Part shown: positions 37,951-45,179 of the stretch, piece after piece
Position numbering within the stretch: the first letter of the stretch is position 1
Layout of the letters: every line of letters starts with the position of its first letter
DNA from: Caballeronia terrestris
GTDB lineage: Bacteria > Pseudomonadota > Gammaproteobacteria > Burkholderiales > Burkholderiaceae
Reading direction: 5' to 3'
DNA: 64,000 nt
Assembly (NCBI RefSeq): GCF_001544515.1
Contig: NZ_FCOL02000004.1
Location: 62,001-126,000, forward strand
The notes under the pieces: model-generated
The model's database searches: none
What the model saw: the letters and a program-made list of their open reading frames with translations, nothing else
Told to the model about the DNA's origin: nothing
Program-made: the position numbers and the translations under genes

Positions 37951-39097
37951 CGATGTGCGCCTGCAACCGCACGCGCACGTCCTCGGGCGTGATAGACGGA
38001 CGCGGCAAGTCGCCGGGTGTGCCCGTCCTGATCGACAGCCGCGCGAAGCGCACGCCATCGACATCTTTCGCGTCCAAAAGACGATCGATCACGCCGATAT
38101 CATCGCCATCGAGCGCAAGCGCGTAGCCGCACGCCGACGCGATCGCCGCAAAATCGACGCCGCGCGAGACCGTCGCCTGGCCGCCGGTCGATTCGTGCGC
38201 GCCGTTGTCGAGCAGCAGGTGCACGAGATTCGCAGGACCATACGCGCCGAGCGTCGCGAAGACACCCATGCGCATGAGCGCGGCGCCGTCGCCGTCGAGC
38301 GCGACCACGCGCAGGTCCGGGCGCGACAGCGCGAGACCGAGCGCCATCGGCGTGACGCAGCCCATCGAGCCGACGAGATACAACTGGTTCTCGCGATCGT
38401 CGGCGGCGTAAAGTTCGCGGCCGCAAAAGCCCGTCGATGCGAGAACAACCGTCGATTCTTTCGGCGTCAGCGCGATCACGCGATCCAACGCTTCCCTGCG
38501 CGTGACGCGCTCGCCTTCGAAGCGCTCAGCCGGCGCACGAGCCGCACGCTCATGGACGCCGCTCAACCCCGTCTTCTTCAGAGCGTATGGCGCGACGCTG
38601 CCCTTCTGCATCACGAGCGCGTACGGCCGGCCCGTGCTATCCATATGCGCGGTCGCGCGATCGAGCGCGGGACCGATCGCATCGGCTTCGGTGGGAAACA
38701 GCTCCCACGGAATCTCCATCGTGTCGAGCATCGCGGGCGTGACGGGTCCCATCAGCGCGTGCTGCGGTTCGTCGGCGACGCCCGGCTGCCCGCGCCACGT
38801 CACGATCAGAAGCTGCGGCAAACGAAACGTCCACGTGAGTGAGGTCAGCGGACTCACGGCATTGCCGAGGCCCGAGTTCTGCATCATCGCGATGCCGCGC
38901 CGGCCGTTCCGCGCGCCGAGCGTGACGCCCGCGATCAGCGCGACGGCATCGCCTTCGTTCGCCGCCGACACGTAATGGAGCGACTCGTCCTGCAGCACGT
39001 AGTTGATGAACGGCGTGAGGTAGGAGCACGGCACGCCGGCGTACCAGTCGAAACCGCGCTCGCGCGCGGCCTCGACGAACTGGGCGGCCTCAATCAC
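37928..39097 (-). CDS. aepY: Phosphonopyruvate decarboxylase
   Basis: AepY (Ppd) is a thiamine-diphosphate enzyme that decarboxylates phosphonopyruvate to phosphonoacetaldehyde, making the unfavourable PEP mutase step irreversible. The 389-aa protein has the N-terminal catalytic region [13 protein letters not shown] and the ThDP/Mg motif [10 protein letters not shown] followed by [14 protein letters not shown], the pattern typical of Ppd rather than other ThDP decarboxylases. I chose GTG 39097 ([10 protein letters not shown]); it overlaps the end of aepX by 8 bases. It is the last gene of the operon. No aminotransferase or dehydrogenase follows. Confidence 0.94.
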   Translation of the reverse strand: MIEAAQFVEAARERGFDWYAGVPCSYLTPFINYVLQDESLHYVSAANEGDAVALIAGVTLGARNGRRGIAMMQNSGLGNAVSPLTSLTWTFRLPQLLIVTWRGQPGVADEPQHALMGPVTPAMLDTMEIPWELFPTEADAIGPALDRATAHMDSTGRPYALVMQKGSVAPYALKKTGLSGVHERAARAPAERFEGERVTRREALDRVIALTPKESTVVLASTGFCGRELYAADDRENQLYLVGSMGCVTPMALGLALSRPDLRVVALDGDGAALMRMGVFATLGAYGPANLVHLLLDNGAHESTGGQATVSRGVDFAAIASACGYALALDGDDIGVIDRLLDAKDVDGVRFARLSIRTGTPGDLPRPSITPEDVRVRLQAHIANPAYKR

Positions 39098-40781
39098 GCG
39101 CGCCCTCCGCCGATCCGAACGGCGTCTGCTCGTGCGCGAAGTCGGCGGCGCGGCGGAAGTCGTCGAGATCGTTGACGCCGCGCCAGTGGCCGTGCACGTA
39201 CTGCACGTCGATGCGCTCGCCCGCTTCCACCAGCGCGTTGAGAAGCGCGGCCATGTCGAGCTTCGCGAAGTCGTCGCGTTGCTGGAGCCGTGCAAGCGTG
39301 GCGAGCAGGCGCTCGCGCGCGTCGCCGCGCACGTTGAGCAGGCCCATCCAGCGGCCCTGCGGCGTGTCGGCCCTGCGAGTTTCCGACGCTGCGCTCACAA
39401 CACCTTCGAGCCACACTTTCTGCCCGAAGAGCGCGCGATCGTCGGCCGTGGAGCAATAGGCGAAATCGGTTGCGGCGACGCCTGCTTGCGGCGCCTGCGA
39501 CGAATCCACGACGACGCAGAAGTCGCTATCCGATTCCACGAGATCGCGCAGGATGTAGCTGCGGAAAAGCAGATCGCCGTAGGAAATCACGGTATCGCCC
39601 GGGAACGACTTCGCCGCGCACGCGAGCGACGCCAGTTCGCCCGTCGCCTCGTGCTTTTCGTTGACGACGAGCCGGATGCCCGACGTATCGATCGCGTCCG
39701 CCCGATAGCCCCCGACGACCGTGATGTCGTTGATGCCTTCCTTCTTGAACGCCTCGACCAGATGCCGCAACAGCGGCTTGCCCGCGACCGGCAGCATGAC
39801 CTTCGGACGATCGGCGGTGACGGCTTCGAGCCCCGCGCCACGGCTCGCCGCGAGCACGACCGCGCTCCTCGCCGAATTCGACGCCGACAGATACACGCTC
39901 TCGGCCGCCGAATATTCGTCGGCGTCCTGCAGGCGGAAAATCTCGTTCACCGCCGCGATCCGGTCTTCCACGTTCACGAGCGTCTCGCTTTCGTGGATTT
40001 CCTTCGCGATCGCCTGCATCGCGGAAGTCGCGCCGCGGATCAGGTGATTGGCCCAGATCACCGTGCTGATGCCCGCCTGGCGGAAGACGTCGGTCGGCGT
40101 GCTGTAGTACTTCGTCGGCACGATGACGAGCGGCCCGCGCCCGGCCCACTCGCGCGCGAAGGTCAGGATCTCGTCGGGCTTCGAGAGCTTGCTGTGGATC
40201 AGGATCGCGTCGGCGCCGGCCTGCCGGTACGCTTCCGCGCGGCGCAGCGCCTCCTCCATGCCCCAGCCGGCGATCAGCGCCTCGACGCGCGCGACGATCG
40301 AAAAATTCGGATCGCTCTGCGAGTCCTTGCCGGCCTTGATCTTGCCGCAGAATTCGTCGATGTCGGCGAGCGGCTGCGCCTCGCCGTTGATGAAGCTGTT
40401 GGTCTTCGGAAACTGCTTGTCCTCGATACACACGCCCGCAATACCGCGCTGCTCCAGCTTCCGCACGAGCCGCCGCACGTTGTTGAAGTTGCCGTAGCCG
40501 GTGTCGCCGTCGAGCAGGATCGGCAGGTCGCTCGCGTCGGCCATGAATTCGAGCATGTCGACGACCTGCGTCCAGCTCGCTTCGTTGTTGTCGCGCACGC
40601 CGAACTGCGCGGAAATCGCGAGGCCCGAGCCCCAGATCGCCTTGAAGCCCGCTTCCTTCACGATGCGCGCCGACAAGCCGTTGTGCGCTTCCATCATGAA
40701 TTCGAGACGGTTGCTTTGCAGCATCTCGCGCAGGCGCATCGTGCGCGAAAATCCGGCGGGGAGGTGTCCTGGTGCGTTCAT
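39090..40781 (-). CDS. aepX: PEP mutase fused to a nucleotidyltransferase-like domain
   Basis: Residues 1 to about 290 are a phosphoenolpyruvate mutase, which makes the C-P bond of phosphonopyruvate. Landmarks are DGDTGYGN (91-98, Mg binding), [10 protein letters not shown] (120-129, diagnostic of mutase rather than lyases) and ARVEALIAG. Residues about 305-560 have a nucleotidyltransferase fold: [30 protein letters not shown], then SYGDLLFRS. The signature loop is degenerate compared with the usual LAAGxGxRL, so activity is uncertain. ATG 40781 ([10 protein letters not shown]) overlaps the upstream gene in an ATGA. Fusion of mutase with NTP-transferase domains is known from other bacteria. 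Confidence 0.93.
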   Translation of the reverse strand: MNAPGHLPAGFSRTMRLREMLQSNRLEFMMEAHNGLSARIVKEAGFKAIWGSGLAISAQFGVRDNNEASWTQVVDMLEFMADASDLPILLDGDTGYGNFNNVRRLVRKLEQRGIAGVCIEDKQFPKTNSFINGEAQPLADIDEFCGKIKAGKDSQSDPNFSIVARVEALIAGWGMEEALRRAEAYRQAGADAILIHSKLSKPDEILTFAREWAGRGPLVIVPTKYYSTPTDVFRQAGISTVIWANHLIRGATSAMQAIAKEIHESETLVNVEDRIAAVNEIFRLQDADEYSAAESVYLSASNSARSAVVLAASRGAGLEAVTADRPKVMLPVAGKPLLRHLVEAFKKEGINDITVVGGYRADAIDTSGIRLVVNEKHEATGELASLACAAKSFPGDTVISYGDLLFRSYILRDLVESDSDFCVVVDSSQAPQAGVAATDFAYCSTADDRALFGQKVWLEGVVSAASETRRADTPQGRWMGLLNVRGDARERLLATLARLQQRDDFAKLDMAALLNALVEAGERIDVQYVHGHWRGVNDLDDFRRAADFAHEQTPFGSAEGARD

Positions 40782-41548
40782 CGCAGTGCTCCGGCAAGCT
40801 GGTTCAATTGCGGCAGCACTTCGTCGGCTGCGCGCGTTACGTCGTTTTGAAAGTCGATCTCGATCCACGGTGCGCCGGTCACGTCGGCGATGTCGAATAC
40901 GTGGCTGCGTTCCTGAAGGAGGTCGCGCACCGCTTCTTCGTGCGGCAAGTTCGCGCGGCCCGTCGCGACGTAATTCGCGACGATCTCCGCGAGGCGCTTT
41001 GCCGCGTGCTCGTCGAAGCGGAAAAAGCCCACCGATTCACCGATCGTGTCGAATTTCAGGCCCGCCGCCACTTGCTTCCTCAGTTCGACCGGCACGCCGT
41101 TGTCGATGCACAGCTTCACGGGCTCGTCGCCGGCTTCGAAATCGCGGTCGATCAACAGGCGGTTCACGTGCGCGTGGGCGTTCGCCACGAGCGGTTCGAG
41201 GATGCGTTCGTCGTAGAGCACGTCGGCGTCCATCAGCAGCACGTCGCCGCCGCGCGTGAGCGCTTCGGCCGCGGTGTGCACGGACAGCACGCTGCCGAGC
41301 GAAAACTCGCTGTTCACGACGACCTCGGTCGCCGGCTTCCAGTCGATCGACGCGAGTTCCGCCTCGACCTGCTCGTGCTTGAACCCGAGCACGAACACGA
41401 TTTCATCGACACCGACGGTTTTGAGCAATTGCAGATGGCGTTCGAGCAGCGAGGCATCGCCGAAGCGCAACAGACACTTCGGCTTTTGCTGCCCTTCCGG
41501 CTGGACGAGGCGCAAGCCCATCCCGGCCGCAAGAATTATTGCGCGCAT
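40778..41548 (-). CDS. Nucleotidyltransferase, probably CTP-dependent
   Basis: This 256-aa enzyme has an intact NTP-transferase signature, [14 protein letters not shown], followed by [19 protein letters not shown], and [13 protein letters not shown] with the metal-binding Asp residues. It resembles phosphocholine/sugar-phosphate cytidylyltransferases and the PntC-type enzymes that convert phosphonates to CMP derivatives. Its place directly before aepX, with a four-base overlap, and next to a CDP-alcohol transferase suggests it makes a CDP- or CMP-linked head group. Substrate is an inference from context. Confidence 0.85.
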   Translation of the reverse strand: MRAIILAAGMGLRLVQPEGQQKPKCLLRFGDASLLERHLQLLKTVGVDEIVFVLGFKHEQVEAELASIDWKPATEVVVNSEFSLGSVLSVHTAAEALTRGGDVLLMDADVLYDERILEPLVANAHAHVNRLLIDRDFEAGDEPVKLCIDNGVPVELRKQVAAGLKFDTIGESVGFFRFDEHAAKRLAEIVANYVATGRANLPHEEAVRDLLQERSHVFDIADVTGAPWIEIDFQNDVTRAADEVLPQLNQLAGALR

Positions 41549-41569
41549 TCTTATCCCTTCGAGGATGAA

Positions 41570-42574
41570 TCAGTCGATCTCCGGCACGCGCGCGAGACGG
41601 CGGCGCTGCCAGCCCTTTTCAACGAAATGCAGATAGACGATGCCCGGCAGCCCGAGCAGGAGTTCGCGCGCCCGCTTGGCGAGCGACAGCGCGAGCGCGA
41701 CTTCCGGCGGCAGGCCGACGAGCCGCGCGAGCAGCAGATAGCCGCCCTCCTGCACGCCGAGCGAGCCGGGAATCGCGAAGGCCGCACCGCGGATCGCCTG
41801 GCCGAGGCTTTCGAGGATCAGCGCATCGGTCCAGTCAACCGGATGGCCGAGCAGACGCAGCACGAGCCAAACTTCGCCCGTGCCGACGAACCAGCCGACG
41901 AGGCTCAACAGAAAGCTCGCCGCGACCTTGCCGCGCTCGCGATACATCTCGTGGACAGCGGCATCGACGGCTTCGGCACGCGTCACCAGCGACGACCAGT
42001 CGCGCTTCGCCGAAAAGCGCGCGGCAACCGACGACGCGAACCGCATCGCGCGGCCGAACAGCCCGCGCCGCTGCGCGAGATAGAAGCCGAGCGTCATCGC
42101 GCCGATCAGCGCGATCACGACCAGCACGGCATTGCGCACGCCCGTGCCCGAGCCGCCGCCGAGCAGCGCCACGCCGGCGAGCGCGAAGATCAGTTGCGCG
42201 AGGGTCTGCATCGTCGTGCTGACGGTGATGACGGCGGCGGCATCGCGTGCGCGCATGCCGCGCTGCGCGAGATAGCGGACCATCATCATCGGGCCGCCGA
42301 TCTGGCCGGCGGGCATCAAACTATTGACCGACTCGCCCATCCAGCGCGCGAGCAGCGCGTCGCGCAGCGAGACGTCGCGATCGCGCGGCGAAAAGAGCAC
42401 GCTGATGGCGCCGGCATCGAGCACGACCGGCAACAGATGGAACGCCGCGACGGCAAGGAGGCCCCAGCCGGCGGTCGCGAGCGTCGACGCCACCGAGCCG
42501 AAGCCTTGCCAGCCGATCAGCGCGATGAAGAGCACCACGCCGATCGAAAGCAGAATGGTTCCGGCGCGGCTCAT
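41570..42574 (-). CDS. LPG-synthase-TM/UPF0104-type membrane protein, possible flippase
   Basis: This 334-aa protein has about eight hydrophobic segments and the family patterns of the lysylphosphatidylglycerol synthetase transmembrane region/UPF0104: WMGESVNSLMPAGQIGGP near residue 90, and AIRGAAFAIPGSLGVQEGGYLLLARLVGL near 280. Proteins of this group include MprF's flippase half, HpnL and AglD-like transporters, which move lipids or polyisoprenoids. It has no soluble catalytic domain. Its ATG overlaps the oxygenase stop in an ATGA. A role in flipping the product lipid is an inference. Confidence 0.82.
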   Translation of the reverse strand: MSRAGTILLSIGVVLFIALIGWQGFGSVASTLATAGWGLLAVAAFHLLPVVLDAGAISVLFSPRDRDVSLRDALLARWMGESVNSLMPAGQIGGPMMMVRYLAQRGMRARDAAAVITVSTTMQTLAQLIFALAGVALLGGGSGTGVRNAVLVVIALIGAMTLGFYLAQRRGLFGRAMRFASSVAARFSAKRDWSSLVTRAEAVDAAVHEMYRERGKVAASFLLSLVGWFVGTGEVWLVLRLLGHPVDWTDALILESLGQAIRGAAFAIPGSLGVQEGGYLLLARLVGLPPEVALALSLAKRARELLLGLPGIVYLHFVEKGWQRRRLARVPEID

Positions 42575-43395
42575 GCGCTTCCGTTCTTGCCGGCTTTGCG
42601 CCGAAAGACCTGCCCGAAGCCGAAATACGCGATCGAATCCTTCATGTTCGAAATGAAGCGTTGCCACGGCCGCATATTCGGATTCGTCACGTATTCGAAC
42701 GTGAGCGAGACGCGCATCTCGTTCGCGCCGAGCGGCGTGATGCGATGACGCAGCTTGTCGCCGTCGAAAAAGACGAGCGCGCCCGGCGGATACTGCACCG
42801 AGCCCGGTTCGTCGGGCACGGCGTCATTGCGCGTGTGGAGTTCGTAGTCGAGGCGGCAGGACGAATCGTCGATCACGCCGAGCAGCAGCGTGTAGCGGCG
42901 GCCTTCGTAATAAGACGTGTCGTAGTGCCAGCCGATGTGGTCGCCGGGACGCGTGTAAAAATAGAGCGCGTAGGCGTGGGGATCGTCGGCGGGGGAAAGC
43001 TGCAGTTTGTCGCCGCTGATCGCTTCGAGCCAGCCGATCAGCGCGGGCGAGCGATACAGGTCGGCGACGAACGGCGCGAGCTTGTCGATCGCGTGGCGGC
43101 TCACGCTGCCGCCCGCCTTGTGCCCCGGCAGATAGTTGCGGTTCACGGCGGGCGTGACGGCGTGGACCGCATCGATCAGGCGCTCGGTGTACTCACGCGG
43201 CAGGAAGTCTTCGAGATACAGGAAGCTGCCCTGTCTATCGAAGGACTGGTGAAGTTGCGCGGTTTTCAGCTCGCGCAGACGGGCGTTGAGCGTCGCGTCG
43301 ATGTCGCGCGTGGAAGGCGCTTCGATACGCGTATCGGCGACGCGCGCGGTGGTTTCGTTCAACGTTTCCGTCGACGGATTGGCGGCCTGGTTCAT
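42571..43395 (-). CDS. 2-oxoglutarate/Fe(II)-dependent oxygenase
   Basis: This 274-aa protein has a complete iron site: His157 and Asp159 in GWHYDTSYYEG, distal His217 in KLRHRITP, and the 2-oxoglutarate-binding Arg228 in NEMRVSL. The core is a cupin of the prolyl-hydroxylase-like group, not the PhyH group to which PhnY belongs. The N-terminal 45 residues are polar and variable. Placement in the phosphonate operon, with four-base overlaps on both sides, suggests hydroxylation or another oxidation of the head group or lipid. The substrate is not visible. Confidence 0.87.
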   Translation of the reverse strand: MNQAANPSTETLNETTARVADTRIEAPSTRDIDATLNARLRELKTAQLHQSFDRQGSFLYLEDFLPREYTERLIDAVHAVTPAVNRNYLPGHKAGGSVSRHAIDKLAPFVADLYRSPALIGWLEAISGDKLQLSPADDPHAYALYFYTRPGDHIGWHYDTSYYEGRRYTLLLGVIDDSSCRLDYELHTRNDAVPDEPGSVQYPPGALVFFDGDKLRHRITPLGANEMRVSLTFEYVTNPNMRPWQRFISNMKDSIAYFGFGQVFRRKAGKNGSA

Positions 43396-44060
43396 CGTAC
43401 TGTCTGGAGATCCTTGCCGGCAGCCTCGCGCGACACCCGCAGATGATCGATCGCGACCCACGCGGCGAACAGCGGCGCGCCGACCGATGCCGCGATCAAA
43501 AACGGTGTCATGCCGTTAAGCAGCGTGACGAGCGGCAGGAGATACAGGACGTCCTCGGTTTCGAAACCCGCCATCGACGCCTGCTTCGTTCCGTCCTTCC
43601 CGACCATCGACTCGATGCGCATGCGCAGATAAAAGATCAGCGCAACCGCCACGCCCGCGATGCCGCCGAGCACTTCGGCCGGCACGATCATCGACGGATG
43701 ATGAACGCCTACGTAAAACCCGATGCCCAGAAACAGCAGAACAGTCACGAGCGCATCGCAAGCGAGGTCGTATAAATGACCGATCTTGCTCGACTGTCCG
43801 CTGATGCGGGCGAGCTCGCCGTCGGTGTGATCGACGAAATTGGACAGTGCGATCAGCAACGCACCGGCCGTACACAGCCAGTATTGCCCGAGCGACAAAT
43901 AGTAAGCGCCCGCGAGGCCGATCAACAGGCGCAGCGAGGTGAGATGGTTCGGCGTGACAGGCGTCCCGACGAGCGGAGTGACAAGGCGGCGGGCGAGCCG
44001 CGCGTCCCATGTGGCGGGCGCCGGGACGTCGCGGGGCGGGATCGGACTTGATTTTGTCAT
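43392..44060 (-). CDS. CDP-alcohol phosphatidyltransferase family protein
   Basis: This 222-aa membrane enzyme has the complete active-site motif DG-x2-AR-x8-G-x3-D-x3-D: Asp77, Asp80, Gly81, Ala84, Arg85, Gly94, Asp98 and Asp102 in VDHTDGELARISGQ and IGHLYDLACD. The family joins a CDP-activated alcohol, or CDP-diacylglycerol, with a second alcohol. With a nucleotidyltransferase and PEP mutase in the same operon, transfer of a CDP-activated phosphonate to a lipid is the simplest reading. ATG 44060 (MTKSSPIPPR) begins the operon; a further ATG at 44096 is possible. Its stop overlaps the oxygenase start in an ATGA. Confidence 0.88.
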   Translation of the reverse strand: MTKSSPIPPRDVPAPATWDARLARRLVTPLVGTPVTPNHLTSLRLLIGLAGAYYLSLGQYWLCTAGALLIALSNFVDHTDGELARISGQSSKIGHLYDLACDALVTVLLFLGIGFYVGVHHPSMIVPAEVLGGIAGVAVALIFYLRMRIESMVGKDGTKQASMAGFETEDVLYLLPLVTLLNGMTPFLIAASVGAPLFAAWVAIDHLRVSREAAGKDLQTVR

Positions 44061-44216
44061 GACCGCGAATATATCCCGATTCCGGCGGGCGTGCATATTA
44101 CCGATATGGCCGGTGCATGCGCGCCGATCCGCCGTCTGACGGACATTTGGGCCGGATTACCGCAGCCGCGAGTCCACGAGAATCCGGGTGAATCGGAATA
44201 ATTTACGCGAGACTGC

Positions 44217-44954
44217 TTATTCCACGGCCTTCGGCGGCGGCGCCCCACTCCCGGACGGAGCGACTCGCTCGTTCGCGCCCACTGCAGCCGACGTCTCATT
44301 TAAACCGCCGCCGCCCGGATCGAGCGGAATCTTGACGGTGCGCACCGTGCCGTTGCCGAGCGGGAAATCCGCGAGCGCGCTGCGCACGAGATACGGCATC
44401 GCGCGAATCAGCGACGCTTCGCCGCCCGAATTCATCGCCGTCACCTTATAGACTTCGCGGCCCGTGCTGCGCTCGGTCATGCGGAGCTGCAGCGCGTGGA
44501 CATAGACCGGGTAGGTCTGGTCGACATAGCCCGTCGGCCCCCACGGACCGAACGGCCCGCCCCACGGTCCGCCCCAGTACGGCCGGCCCCAATACGGCCC
44601 GTACATCGGCCACGGATCGTAATAGACCGGCTGGCGCACGGTCATCACGTCGCCGCGAATCGAATACGCAAGTTCCACGCGATAGCGCGCGCTCGCCTCG
44701 GGAACCTGCTTGAACGCCTGCCGCGCCAGCTCGTTTGCAACGAGCGCTTCATACGTCGTCTGCTCGATGCTGTTCTGCTGCTCCGGCGTGCGCGCGAACG
44801 CGTAGGTGCGCGTGGCGTCGCTGCCCTGCCAGTCGGAAAACGCCGTCACCTGCGTCTGCACGTAGGTCGTGCAGCCCGCGAGCCACAGCACGCTCAACCC
44901 CAGCACGGCGCGAACCGCGCTGGCCCAACGATCGAACCTCATGGTCATCCTCAT
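44217..44954 (-). CDS. DUF4136 lipoprotein
   Basis: This protein of 241-245 aa has a lipoprotein signal ending in LSVLWLAGC, so Cys28 (counted from ATG 44954) would be lipidated. The mature part starts TTYVQTQVTAFSDW, typical of DUF4136. A Trp/Pro/Gly/Tyr-rich segment near residues 112-142 (YYDPWPMYGPYWGRPYW) interrupts the domain. The C-terminal 40 residues are Gly/Ala/Pro-rich. Function is unknown; an envelope location is expected. Three in-frame ATGs lie at 44954, 44948 and 44942. It is on the same strand as the phosphonate operon, 156 bp upstream of it. Confidence 0.85.
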   Translation of the reverse strand: MRMTMRFDRWASAVRAVLGLSVLWLAGCTTYVQTQVTAFSDWQGSDATRTYAFARTPEQQNSIEQTTYEALVANELARQAFKQVPEASARYRVELAYSIRGDVMTVRQPVYYDPWPMYGPYWGRPYWGGPWGGPFGPWGPTGYVDQTYPVYVHALQLRMTERSTGREVYKVTAMNSGGEASLIRAMPYLVRSALADFPLGNGTVRTVKIPLDPGGGGLNETSAAVGANERVAPSGSGAPPPKAVE

Positions 44955-45179
44955 TTCGTGGCCTGCTACTTCTTAGTTATAGAAACTGTCGGCGCCTCGC
45001 GCTCGACCGTTCGCGCCCGGCAGTGTGCCGAAGGTAATGACCGGCGCCGGATATCCAAAGTTCTTCCGTTGGCTATCCGGCCGATCCCGCCGCCCGACCC
45101 ATGATCGTCCGAGCCTTTGTACAATGGTCCGACACCAGGCCGCCAAAAGGCGCCGCCATTCAACTCTATAGAAGCCGCC

